64,000 bases of DNA from 66-474 sp035249175 (lineage in GTDB: Bacteria > Pseudomonadota > Gammaproteobacteria > Xanthomonadales > Rhodanobacteraceae), in contig DATFGT010000066.1 of the NCBI GenBank assembly GCA_035249175.1, positions 1-64,000 on the forward strand, in the 5' to 3' direction. Below are positions 16,923 through 25,034 of the stretch, one piece after another. Within the stretch, counting starts at the first letter, position 1. Every line of letters begins with the position of its first letter. A program made the position numbers and the translations under genes. The notes below the pieces were generated by a model, which was given only the letters and a program-made list of their open reading frames with translations, did not search any database and was not told the origin of the DNA.

Positions 16923-17819
16923 ATGTTTCCCAATCATGTCCGCATCGTTGAAGTTGGCGCCCGCGACGGCCTGCAGAACGAAAAGGCCGTAATACCGACG
17001 CCGGTCAAGATCGAATTGATCGATCGCCTTTCGTCGTGTGGCCTGCAGACGATCGAGGCGACCAGTTTCGTCAGTCCGAAGTGGGTACCGCAGCTCGCGG
17101 ACGCTGAGGAAGTCTATGCCGGTATCAATCGCAAACCCGGGGTCGATTACCCGGCGCTGGTGCCCAACATGCGCGGCTACGATCGCGCGCGCGCGGCGGG
17201 CGTCACCAGCATCGCGGTATTCACGGCCGCGAGCGAAGCCTTCAACCAGAAGAACATCAACGCCTCGATCGACGAATCCATCGAACGCTTCCGCCCGGTG
17301 CTGGAACGCGCACGCGCCGAAGGCGTTCGGGTGCGGGGATATGTTTCCACCGTGCTGGGCTGCCCATACCAGGGCGACGTGCCGGTAAGCGATGTGGTGC
17401 GCGTATCCAGGCGATTGTACGAACTTGGTTGCGACGAGATATCGCTGGGCGACACCATCGGGGTCGGTACGCCGGTGAAAGCCCGCGCAATGTTGCACGC
17501 CGTGTCGCACGAAGTGCCGATGAAGGCGCTGGCCGTGCACTTCCATGACACCTACGATCAGGCGCTTGCAAACATCCTAGTGTGCCTCGAAGAGGGCGTA
17601 CGCGTGGTGGACAGTTCGGTCTCCGGTACCGGCGGCTGCCCCTACGCAAAAGGCGCGACCGGCAACGTGGCCAGCGAAGACGTCGCATATATGCTGCAGG
17701 GCATGGGCATCGAAACCGGCGTCGATCTCGACAAGCTGGTGGAGACGGGCTGGTGGTTGGCGAAGCAGTTGGGCAAACCAACCTCCAGCCGGGTGACGCG
17801 CGCCAGGATGGGCGAGTGA
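16923..17819 (+). CDS. mvaB: Hydroxymethylglutaryl-CoA lyase
   Basis: 298 residues. The N-terminal VRIVEVGARDGLQNEKAVIPT is the HMGL signature with the catalytic Arg-Asp pair. Later come FVSPKWVPQ, GCPYQGDV, EISLGDTIGVGTP and the metal-binding HFHDTYDQALAN, with VSGTGGCPYAKGATGNVA carrying the conserved catalytic Cys. It cleaves HMG-CoA to acetoacetate and acetyl-CoA, the last step of the leucine route. It follows the carboxylase by 90 bases. Confidence 0.96.
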   Translation: MFPNHVRIVEVGARDGLQNEKAVIPTPVKIELIDRLSSCGLQTIEATSFVSPKWVPQLADAEEVYAGINRKPGVDYPALVPNMRGYDRARAAGVTSIAVFTAASEAFNQKNINASIDESIERFRPVLERARAEGVRVRGYVSTVLGCPYQGDVPVSDVVRVSRRLYELGCDEISLGDTIGVGTPVKARAMLHAVSHEVPMKALAVHFHDTYDQALANILVCLEEGVRVVDSSVSGTGGCPYAKGATGNVASEDVAYMLQGMGIETGVDLDKLVETGWWLAKQLGKPTSSRVTRARMGE

Positions 17820-17840
17820 AGATCGGGCCGAGCAAAAGCC

Positions 17841-17913
17841 GGGGTCAGAGTGCACTTTTAACGGAGACTGCCACATGACAAATAACCTTGGAGAAAAAGT
17901 GCACTCTGACCCC
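17841..17913. repeat. Inverted-repeat element overlapping the GNAT gene start
   Basis: GGGGTCAGAGTGCACTTTT at 17841-17859 is repeated exactly in inverse at 17895-17913, with a 35-base centre. A related but not identical element lies at 53327-53394. The right arm and part of the centre encode the first residues of the acetyltransferase frame, so the element supplies that gene's start codon. Such termini resemble the non-autonomous palindromes I associate with REP-type repeats; no transposase gene is nearby. Confidence 0.85.
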
Positions 17914-18411
17914 CTTCTTTCACTCCGGCCCGGGTTTTCTCTTCGCCCGATCGAACCGCGGGACGACGCCGCGATCGCCGCGATCATCCGCAGCGTGATG
18001 CCCGAATTCGGCGCCGACGGCGAAGGCTTCGCAATCCATGACGCCGAAGTCGGCGGAATGCATGCTGCATACACGCGACCGCATTGCACTTATTTCGTGC
18101 TTGAAATTGATGGCAAGGTCATCGGTGGCGGGGGTGTCGCCCCGCTGGAACACGGCGAGCCGGGTGTGTGCGAACTGCGCAAGATGTATTTCCTGCCCGA
18201 AGCGCGTGGGCTCGGGGCGGGCCAGGCGATGATCACACGCTGCCTCGACGCGGCGCGGGAGCTCGGTTTCAAGCGCTGCTATCTCGAAACCCTGACCGGC
18301 ATGACTGCGGCGCAAGCGCTGTATCGCAAGCACGGCTTCACGCCCCTGTGCGCACCCATGGGCAGCACTGGCCACCATGGCTGCGATCGCTGGTTCATCC
18401 GCGAGCTGTAG
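17875..18411 (+). CDS. GNAT-family N-acetyltransferase
   Basis: 178 residues from the ATG at 17875. The GNAT fold begins at about residue 20 (FSLRPIEPRDDAAI) and shows YFVLEIDGKVIGGGGVAP, then LRKMYFLPEARGLGAGQAMITRCLDAA with the acetyl-CoA loop (R-x-x-G-x-G/A), and LYRKHGFTPL. Acceptor unknown. Both available starts, ATG 17875 and in-frame GTG 17899, lie inside the inverted-repeat element; the next Met is within the domain. The N-terminus has thus been replaced or extended by the element, or the gene uses an unrecognised start. Confidence 0.88.
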   Translation: MTNNLGEKVHSDPLLSLRPGFSLRPIEPRDDAAIAAIIRSVMPEFGADGEGFAIHDAEVGGMHAAYTRPHCTYFVLEIDGKVIGGGGVAPLEHGEPGVCELRKMYFLPEARGLGAGQAMITRCLDAARELGFKRCYLETLTGMTAAQALYRKHGFTPLCAPMGSTGHHGCDRWFIREL

Positions 18412-18469
18412 TCGCGGCCACATCGCACCTGCCCTACAATCGCGCGTTTGCGATTGAAGGAGCATCCAT

Positions 18470-19237
18470 ATGCAACTGGACAAGGTGAGGGCCGTCGTCA
18501 CCGGCGGTGCATCCGGACTCGGCCACGCGGTCGCGCAACACGTCATCGCCCACGGCGGCAAGGTCGCGCTGTTCGACGTCAACGAGGAAAAGGGCCAGGC
18601 AGCCGCCAAGGAATTGGGCGATGGCGCGCGCTTCTTCAAGACCGACGTGACCAGTGAGGACGGCGTCTCCGTCAACGCCGCCGCCGCCCGCGACGCGATG
18701 GGCGGACTGAATATGGTGATGAACTGCGCCGGCATCCTCGGCGCGGGTCGCATGCTGGGCAAGGAAGGCCCGATGCCGCTGAGGAATTTCGCCGGCACCG
18801 TAATGGTGAACCTCGTCGGCAGCTTCAATGTCGCCAAGGCCAGCGCCGCGTTGATGCAGACCAACGAACCCGGTGAAGACGGCGAGCGGGGCGTGATCGT
18901 CAATACTGCGTCGGTGGCGGCCTACGAAGGGCAGATCGGCCAGGCAGCGTACTCGGCATCCAAGGGCGGCGTGGTTGGCATGACCCTGCCGATGGCGCGC
19001 GAGCTTTCCCGCTTCGGCATCCGCGTGATGACGATTGCACCTGGCATCTTCTGGACGCCCATGGTGGACGGCATGCCTCCACAGGTGCAGGAATCGTTGT
19101 CGGCGTCGATTCCCTTTCCTTCGCGGCTCGGCAAGCCGCAAGAGTTTGCCGAAACCGTGGCTTTCATCATCGGCAACAGCTACCTCAACGGCAGCGTGAT
19201 CCGGCTGGATGGCGCGGTGAGGTTGCAGCCCAAATGA
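18470..19237 (+). CDS. Short-chain dehydrogenase, 3-hydroxyacyl-CoA dehydrogenase type-2 like
   Basis: 255 residues. The Rossmann motif is TGGASGLG, then NCAGILGAGRML, catalytic Ser in NTASVAAYEG, and YSASK. The C-terminal half (APGIFWTPMVDGMPPQVQESL, FPSRLGKPQEFAETV) closely resembles HSD17B10-type enzymes that oxidise 2-methyl-3-hydroxybutyryl-CoA and short 3-hydroxyacyl-CoA. Beside the leucine genes it fits branched-chain acyl-CoA degradation. Its stop overlaps the EfpL start by four bases. Confidence 0.9.
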   Translation: MQLDKVRAVVTGGASGLGHAVAQHVIAHGGKVALFDVNEEKGQAAAKELGDGARFFKTDVTSEDGVSVNAAAARDAMGGLNMVMNCAGILGAGRMLGKEGPMPLRNFAGTVMVNLVGSFNVAKASAALMQTNEPGEDGERGVIVNTASVAAYEGQIGQAAYSASKGGVVGMTLPMARELSRFGIRVMTIAPGIFWTPMVDGMPPQVQESLSASIPFPSRLGKPQEFAETVAFIIGNSYLNGSVIRLDGAVRLQPK

Positions 19238-19797
19238 AAGCTGCCGACGTCAAGAAAGGCAACGTGGTCGAACACGCAGGCACCGTTTACCAAGTGCGTG
19301 ACCTCGAGCGCAGCGCGCCCACCGCGCGGGGCGGCAACGTCACCTTCCGCTTCACGCTTTATTCGATTCCGGGCGGGCGCAAGTTCGACCTGAGCCTGCG
19401 CGCGGATGATGACCTCAAGGAAATGGAACTGACCCGCCGCGCCGCGAACTATTCGTACAAGGACGGCGACGCGTTCGTGTTCCTCGACGCCGAGGATTAC
19501 ACGCCCTACGCGCTCGATCCTAGTGTGGTCGGCGACAGCGCGGCGTACATCGTGGAAAGCGTGGAAGGCTATTACGTGCAATTGATCGACGACGTGCCGG
19601 TCGCGCTGCAGGTGCCGACCAGCGTCGCCATGACCATCGTCGATACCGCACCGGAACTGAAGGGGGCCTCGGCCACCAAACGCACCAAATCCGCCAAGCT
19701 GGACACCGGCATCGAAATCCAGGTGCCGGAATACATCAAGACCGGCGAGAAGGTATGGGTGAATACTCTGACTGGAGAATTCGCGGGTCGGGCCTGA
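19234..19797 (+). CDS. efpL: EfpL (YeiP), elongation-factor-P-like protein
   Basis: 187 residues, full length. Three beta-barrel domains are present: KUP/KOW-like N-terminus (MKAADVKKGNVVEHAGTVYQV), the OB domain with FLDAEDYTPYAL, and the C-terminal domain TGIEIQVPEYIKTGEKVWVNT. The extended loop SAPTARGGN replaces the EF-P lysine/arginine tip and is the EfpL/YeiP type (SPTARG). EfpL relieves ribosome stalling at proline-rich and some other motifs. The ATG lies in an ATGA overlap with the dehydrogenase, so the factor is co-expressed with a catabolic enzyme here. Confidence 0.93.
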   Translation: MKAADVKKGNVVEHAGTVYQVRDLERSAPTARGGNVTFRFTLYSIPGGRKFDLSLRADDDLKEMELTRRAANYSYKDGDAFVFLDAEDYTPYALDPSVVGDSAAYIVESVEGYYVQLIDDVPVALQVPTSVAMTIVDTAPELKGASATKRTKSAKLDTGIEIQVPEYIKTGEKVWVNTLTGEFAGRA

Positions 19798-20178
19798 GGC
19801 GTTGGCGGAGCTCTGGCGCGGCAGGAAGCCGGCCGGGCAGCGTCATCGGAACGTGCGCTTGCCGTGGTTTCCCCATCCGGTTTGCGGCGGTCCGGGAGGC
19901 CGTCGCGCCGAACGCCGAGGCGAGGACGATGCCGAGCGGTTGCGCGCCACGGGTGGCGGCCTGCCACTTCCAAGACGCGTCTGCGAATGGGCCGCGAAGC
20001 GCGCGGAGCATGCCATCCGGCGCTTGTGGTGGAAGAAGGCGGCCGGTAAGGTACGGCACGCTTGCGTCCGTCACGCGAGCCCGCATGGCTTCGAGGGGAA
20101 GCGCAAGCGGACATCCGGGCGCAGGGCGTGCCCATCCACGGTTCCCCTGCCGCGGACCCGAAGCGATTGGGAGCACAA
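19798..20178. other. 381-base gap between efpL and the first permease
   Basis: No gene, RNA or clear terminator could be supported. One plus-strand frame (19802-20182) is open but rich in Arg, without domains or a ribosome site, and looks like a by-product of high GC. A GGGAG just before 20179 belongs to the permease gene. Confidence 0.5.
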
Positions 20179-21711
20179 ATGATCTTCTGGCGTGTGAAGC
20201 CGCTTGACCAGATTCTTGCAACTGCCGAAAAGAAATCGCTGAAACGCCAGTTGGGTCCGATCCAGTTGACCCTGCTTGGCATCGGCGCGGTGATCGGCAC
20301 CGGCATCTTCGTGCTGACCGCCGAAGCGGCCCAAAAAGCCGGTCCCGGCATGATGGTCTCGTTCGTGATCGCGGCGGCCGTCTGTGGCCTGGCCGCCCTC
20401 GCCTACGCCGAGCTCGCCGCCATGGTTCCGGTATCCGGGTCCGCGTATACCTACTCCTACGGCGTAATGGGCGAACTGATCGCATGGATCGTCGGCTGGG
20501 CGCTGGTGCTGGAATACGCGATCGGTGCAACGGCGGTGTGCGTGGGCTGGGCCGGTTACGTCAACGGCCTGCTCAACAGCGGCGTTTTCGGATTGGTCGA
20601 ACCGGGCGCATTGTCGCTTCCGCATTGGCTGCAAGTCGGGCCAACGCTTGGCGGCGGGTTCAACCTGCTGGCATTCCTGATCGGCGTGGCGGTGACCGGC
20701 CTGCTGGTGATCGGCACGTCCAAGAGCGCGCGCGTGAATGCCGTGCTGGTGGCGATCAAGATCATCGCGCTTACCGTATTCATCGTGATTGCGGTACCGG
20801 CGGTCAAGAATGCCAACCTGCACCCGTTCCTGCCGACCGGCTGGGGCAACCCCGTCGGCAGCAATGGCATCGGCGTGCTGGGCGCAGCGGCCTCCATCTT
20901 CTTCGCCTACGTGGGATTCGACGCGGTTTCCACGGCCGCCGAGGAAACCCGCAATCCCAATCGCAACATCCCGATCGGACTGATTGCCGCGCTGGTGATC
21001 TGCACCATCTTTTACCTGCTGGTGGGCTACGGCGCGGCCGGTTCGGTTGGCGCACAGCCGCTCACGAGCGCGACCGGCGCGTTCCTGGACCCGGGCACCC
21101 CCGCCTTCGCGGCGGCGTGCGGCAATTCGGACGCGCTGGTGTGCAGCCGCGAACCGCTGGCGCAAGTAATGAGCACGCTCGGACATCCGAGGGTCGCCGT
21201 CATGATCGAGCTCGCGGCGATCGTGGCGCTGCCGTCGGTGATCCTGATGATGATGTTCGGCCAGACCCGCATCTTCTTCACGATGTCGCGCGACGGCCTG
21301 TTGCCCAATGTGTTCTCGAAGGTGCATCCGCGCTTCTTCACACCGCACGTGATCACTTACGTCACCGGCATCGTGGTGTCGCTGTGCGCCGCGCTGTTCC
21401 CGGTCGGGAAGCTGGCTGACACCTCGAATGCCGGCACCCTGCTTGCGTTCGCGATGGTTTCGATCGGCGTGATGATTCTGCGCAAGCGCCAGCCGGATCG
21501 CAAGCGTCCGTTCCGCACGCCGCTGGTGTGGATCGTGTGTCCGCTGGCTGTCGCCGGCTGCCTGTTGCTGTTCGTCAACCTCAGCGTTGTGGCCAAGGTG
21601 GTATTCGTCGTTTGGGCGGTGATCGGCCTGATCTTCTATCGCCTTTACGGTTACCGGCGCAGCCAGATGTCACCGGAGCAGATCACCCACGCCCTGGATG
21701 ACGTGGTGTGA
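20179..21711 (+). CDS. APC-superfamily cationic amino acid permease
   Basis: 510 residues from the ATG at 20179, with GGGAG 5-9 bases upstream; upstream extension discarded. About 12-13 membrane segments. The amino-terminal LTLLGIGAVIGTGIFVLT is the APC substrate-binding signature, followed by PVSGSAYTYSYGVMGELIAW and FFAYVGFDAVSTAAEETRNPNRNIPIG, typical of the CAT/YfnA branch. It likely imports or exchanges cationic or broad-range amino acids across the inner membrane. The next gene is a paralogue on the same strand. Confidence 0.92.
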   Translation: MIFWRVKPLDQILATAEKKSLKRQLGPIQLTLLGIGAVIGTGIFVLTAEAAQKAGPGMMVSFVIAAAVCGLAALAYAELAAMVPVSGSAYTYSYGVMGELIAWIVGWALVLEYAIGATAVCVGWAGYVNGLLNSGVFGLVEPGALSLPHWLQVGPTLGGGFNLLAFLIGVAVTGLLVIGTSKSARVNAVLVAIKIIALTVFIVIAVPAVKNANLHPFLPTGWGNPVGSNGIGVLGAAASIFFAYVGFDAVSTAAEETRNPNRNIPIGLIAALVICTIFYLLVGYGAAGSVGAQPLTSATGAFLDPGTPAFAAACGNSDALVCSREPLAQVMSTLGHPRVAVMIELAAIVALPSVILMMMFGQTRIFFTMSRDGLLPNVFSKVHPRFFTPHVITYVTGIVVSLCAALFPVGKLADTSNAGTLLAFAMVSIGVMILRKRQPDRKRPFRTPLVWIVCPLAVAGCLLLFVNLSVVAKVVFVVWAVIGLIFYRLYGYRRSQMSPEQITHALDDVV

Positions 21712-21823
21712 TGGCACAAGGTTTCAGGGCGAGCTTCTGCGCTCGTCCTTGTTTTTCGACGGCAACTTGCCTCCTCGCAGCCACCACATGGCGGCGTGAA
21801 CCACCCGCGCAACAGGGGAAGCC

Positions 21824-23272
21824 GTGACCATTCTCGGGCAGTTATTCGCGCGCAAGCCGGTCAGTGATGCCGCATCGCAGGAGGATGCCCACGGCGGCAT
21901 CCAATTGCGCCGCACCCTGGGGCCTTGGGGCCTGACCGCGCTCGGCATCGGCGCGGTAATCGGCGGCGGCATCTTCGTGATCACCGGACAGGCCGCGGCC
22001 GAACATGCGGGCCCGGCGGTGCTGCTGTCGTTCGTGATCGCTGCGGTCTGCTGCAGTTTCACTGCGCTGTGCTACGCCGAATTCGCCACGCTGATCCCGA
22101 TGTCGGGCAGCTCGTATTCCTACGCGTACGCAACGCTGGGTGAATTCGCGGCGTGGTTCATCGGCTGGAACATGGTGCTGGAATACGGTGTCTCGGCATC
22201 CGCGGTCGCGGTGAGCTGGACGGGCTATTTCAAGAGCCTGGTTCGCCACATGGGGTTCGATTTACCCGGCGCACTCACCCACGCGCCGATTGCATTCGTG
22301 GACAAGCATCTTGTCGTTACCGGTGCGCTGTTCAACTTGCCGGCGGTCATCGTGGTGCTCTTGCTGACCTGGCTTTGCTACGTCGGCATCCGTGAATCCA
22401 GCGGCGTCAACACCGCCATCGTGATCTTGAAGGTCACCTTGATCGTGATCGTGATCGTGGCGGGCTGGAAGTACGTCAACCCGGAGCTGTGGCATCCGTT
22501 CATCCCGCCCGCCGAGGGGCCGGAAAAGTACGGCTGGGGCGGCATCATGCGCGCCGCCACCCTGGTGTTCTTCGCCTACATCGGCTTCGAGGCCACTTCA
22601 ACTGCCGCGCAGGAAGCCAAGAACCCGCAACGTGACCTGCCGATCGGCACGCTGGCGTCGCTGGCGATCTGCACGGTGCTGTACGTGGCGATGGCCGCGG
22701 TGCTGACCGGGCTCATCCCTTTCGCACAACTCGGGACCGCCGAGCCGGTGGTCACGGCGGTGGCCGCGCACCCGCAACTCAACTGGCTGCGCTGGCTGGT
22801 GGAGATCGGCGCGTTGCTCGGCCTGGGATCCGTGGTGCTGGTGATGATCATCGCGCAGCCGCGCATCTTCATGATCATGGGTCGGGACGGCATGCTTCCG
22901 CCGGTGTTTTCGAAACTGCACCCGCGCTACCGCACGCCGCACATCAACACGCTGATCACCGGCGCCGGCATTGCACTGCTTGCTGCGGTGTTTCCGCTCG
23001 ACGTGCTGGGCGATCTGGTATCGATGGGTACGCTGCTGGCATTCATGGCCGTTTGTGCGGGCGTACTGATCCTGCGCTACACCCGACCGGACCTGCCGCG
23101 CACCTTTCGGGTGCCGTGGGCGCTCGTCACCTGCACGCTAGGCATATTGAGCTGCCTGATGCTGTTGTACTGGGAGAATTGGTACAACTGGATGCTGATG
23201 GGCTTGTGGACGGTGCTCGGGTTCGGCATCTACTTCGGTTACGGCTACCGGCACAGTCATTTGCGGAAGTAA
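21824..23272 (+). CDS. APC-superfamily amino acid permease, second copy
   Basis: 482 residues from a GTG at 21824 with AGGGGA upstream. The same architecture as its upstream neighbour: LTALGIGAVIGGGIFVITG, IPMSGSSYSYAYATLGEFAAW, FFAYIGFEATSTAAQEAKNPQRDLPIG. Divergent enough that this is an old duplication rather than a recent one. Substrate unknown; it may differ from the first copy. Confidence 0.92.
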   Translation: MTILGQLFARKPVSDAASQEDAHGGIQLRRTLGPWGLTALGIGAVIGGGIFVITGQAAAEHAGPAVLLSFVIAAVCCSFTALCYAEFATLIPMSGSSYSYAYATLGEFAAWFIGWNMVLEYGVSASAVAVSWTGYFKSLVRHMGFDLPGALTHAPIAFVDKHLVVTGALFNLPAVIVVLLLTWLCYVGIRESSGVNTAIVILKVTLIVIVIVAGWKYVNPELWHPFIPPAEGPEKYGWGGIMRAATLVFFAYIGFEATSTAAQEAKNPQRDLPIGTLASLAICTVLYVAMAAVLTGLIPFAQLGTAEPVVTAVAAHPQLNWLRWLVEIGALLGLGSVVLVMIIAQPRIFMIMGRDGMLPPVFSKLHPRYRTPHINTLITGAGIALLAAVFPLDVLGDLVSMGTLLAFMAVCAGVLILRYTRPDLPRTFRVPWALVTCTLGILSCLMLLYWENWYNWMLMGLWTVLGFGIYFGYGYRHSHLRK

Positions 23273-23355
23273 CTGCGATCGAGCACGGCTTCGCTCTCGC
23301 AGTAGCCACCGTGAACCGGCCCGCCTCCCTTGTTTCCAAGCCGCGGCAGCGAAAA

Positions 23356-23392
23356 CCAATGCCCCTGATTTTCCGGAGGTTCAAGGGGCATT
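23356..23392. repeat. Hairpin in the gap after the second permease
   Basis: AATGCCCCT and AGGGGCATT are inverse repeats about 17 bases apart. There is no T run, so this is a weak terminator candidate at most, or an RNA-processing hairpin at the end of the permease transcript. Confidence 0.45.
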
Positions 23393-23511
23393 CACCAAGC
23401 CGAACGTACGCATCCGTACTGTGGAAAACTCTCGAATCAACAAAACATTAACATTGCATGTCTTTGTTTAAAAAAACAAAAAAATTCATCCGGAAATCCG
23501 GTTTGTCAACC

Positions 23512-23540
23512 TTGGCCACTGCGAGTCCCCGCGCTATGAT
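23512..23540 (+). promoter_or_regulatory. Strong sigma-70-like promoter with AT-rich upstream tract
   Basis: TTGGCC (23512-23517), exactly 17 bases, TATGAT (23535-23540). Upstream, 23440-23490 is unusually AT-rich with A tracts (an UP-element-like stretch) in an otherwise GC-rich genome. There is no coding gene immediately downstream on this strand. Confidence 0.6.
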
Positions 23541-23545
23541 GGGTG

Positions 23546-23748
23546 CTCCGAGGGAATTCCCATTGGCAGTGGACCCCGGACCGTTGCCCGGTGCGGCAAG
23601 CGTAGTCAGCTCCTCCGCTTGCCGTATCCGGGCAGCAACTTTTCGAAACTGCGACTTTCGCGCTCTTTCGTTCGGACCGCCGCTTCAGTCTGGTCCTAAC
23701 TGGAACCCCAAAGAATTGTGGCGACCCAATCGGCAGGAGCTGCCGATT
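23546..23748 (+). ncRNA. Candidate structured small RNA (6S-like?)
   Basis: Starting at the expected start point of the promoter at 23512-23540, four short complementary blocks pair over a long range: AATTC/GAATT, TTGG/CCAA, CAGT/ACTG and GGACC/GGTCC (about 23555-23575 with 23692-23715). Inside is a long hairpin, 23583-23639 (GTTGCCCGG..GCGGCAAGCG against CGCTTGCCG..CCGGGCAGCAAC). A 9-bp hairpin (AATCGGCAG/CTGCCGATT, 23728-23748) with a TTTG tail could end transcription. The decamer AAACTGCGAC (23646-23655) also occurs, as I recall it, in E. coli 6S RNA at a similar distance from the 3' end. That link is weak, but a structured RNA is likely. Confidence 0.45.
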
Positions 23749-23928
23749 TGAATGTCGAAGGCGGCCCGCGGGGCGAGTCATAGGGGAGCGGCGGGTACGG
23801 GCGGCAGGCGAAGCATAGTCATCAACTTGAGTAGCCCCTGGCTCCAAAAATGGTACATCCATGTACCGGGCCTGATCCGAGCACCGCGGGCGCACGAGCT
23901 ACCGAGCACAGCAGATCATCCAGCGTTA

Positions 23929-24255
23929 CTAACCCTTGGCTTGGAACCCCGCACACCACCCCTTCGCATTGACATCGAACCCCGGGAAGATTGCACACGG
24001 GCCGTAAGCTTCACCCGGCTTGCCCTGGTAGTGCACGCACCCCGCGCAGTCCTGCCCCGGCTTGTGCGGTGCCGGCGCCTTGGTGTCGTCTTCGACGTAA
24101 TGCAGCGCCTTCGCCGTCGCATTGTCCGCGGCACTCAAATGCGGCAGAGCCGCCCACACACGACGCGGCAGCGAACCCAGCAACACCATCGCTGCGGCAG
24201 CGCCGCCTACCAGTTTGAGGAACCGGCGGCGGGGCGATGCGGTTTCTTCGCTCAT
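23929..24255 (-). CDS. High-potential iron-sulfur protein (HiPIP)
   Basis: 108 residues from the ATG at 24255 with AGGAG upstream; the longer frame is not used. The N-terminus carries a twin-arginine-type signal (SPRRRFLKLVGG, then a hydrophobic stretch). Four cysteines in the HiPIP spacing (DCAGCVHY.. GPCAIF.. GWCAGF) bind one [4Fe-4S] cluster. HiPIPs are periplasmic one-electron carriers, often to oxidases. The gene is divergent from the mtnB operon and alone. Confidence 0.92.
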   Translation of the reverse strand: MSEETASPRRRFLKLVGGAAAAMVLLGSLPRRVWAALPHLSAADNATAKALHYVEDDTKAPAPHKPGQDCAGCVHYQGKPGEAYGPCAIFPGFDVNAKGWCAGFQAKG

Positions 24256-24386
24256 CTCGATACTCCTATGTGGTGAAGGACTCGTGGGCACTGCCTGCAA
24301 TGGTACGCCGCCGCACCGCGATCGGCACCATTTTCGACTGTAGTCGCGTGTTACATTCAGCCGCCTGCAAGAATCAATGTGCTGCG

Positions 24387-25034
24387 ATGTCGACTGTTTC
24401 CGCACAATTCGCCCAACGTCTGCACGCCTGCGGCGCGGAAATCGCGCGCGTCGGCGCCGAACTCGCGGCGCGCGGCTGGACGCCCGCGACCAGCAGCAAC
24501 TTTTCGATGCGGATCGACACCAATGCTGTCGCGGTTACCGTATCCGGCCGCGACAAGGGGTCGCTGACGCCTAACGATGTCATGGTGGTGAAGCTCGACG
24601 GCGAGCCGCTCGATCCCGCGTTGCGCTCGTCCGCCGAAACCGCCCTTCACCTGCAGGTCTATCGCCGCCTCAGGGAAACCGGCGCGGTGCTGCACACCCA
24701 TTCCCACAACCAGACGGTCGCGTCACGGCTGTTCGCGGCGCAAGGCGCCGTCAAACTGCGCGGTTGGGAATTGCAGAAGGCCATCACGGGTTACACCTCG
24801 CACGACAGCGAACTGGATGTACCGGTGTTCCCGAACTCCCAGGACATGGCGGACATCGAAGCCAAGGTCGACGCCTGGCTGGACTCGGGCAAGCCGTTGC
24901 ACGCCTACCTCATCGAAGGTCACGGGCTTTACACTTGGGGACCCAGCATGGCGGAAGCCCGGCGACATCTGGAAGCCCTGGAATTCCTGCTGGCCTGCGA
25001 ACTTGATTTGAAACGCCTCGGAGGCATTGCATGA
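24387..25034 (+). CDS. mtnB: Methylthioribulose-1-phosphate dehydratase
   Basis: 215 residues from the ATG at 24387. Class II aldolase/MtnB fold: ARGWTPATSSNFSMR near the N-terminus, zinc ligands in HTHSHNQTVASRL and the later EGHGLYTWG. It dehydrates methylthioribulose-1-phosphate in methionine salvage. First gene of a seven-gene plus-strand operon; the stop overlaps mtnD by four bases. Confidence 0.94.
   Translation: MSTVSAQFAQRLHACGAEIARVGAELAARGWTPATSSNFSMRIDTNAVAVTVSGRDKGSLTPNDVMVVKLDGEPLDPALRSSAETALHLQVYRRLRETGAVLHTHSHNQTVASRLFAAQGAVKLRGWELQKAITGYTSHDSELDVPVFPNSQDMADIEAKVDAWLDSGKPLHAYLIEGHGLYTWGPSMAEARRHLEALEFLLACELDLKRLGGIA

Noticed and set aside
19802..20182. 126-residue open frame before the permease
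   Set aside because: Arg-rich, no start signal, no domain; treated as intergenic.
23458..23751. 97-residue open frame over the RNA candidate
   Set aside because: No domain, no ribosome site and start upstream of the promoter; the RNA explanation is better.
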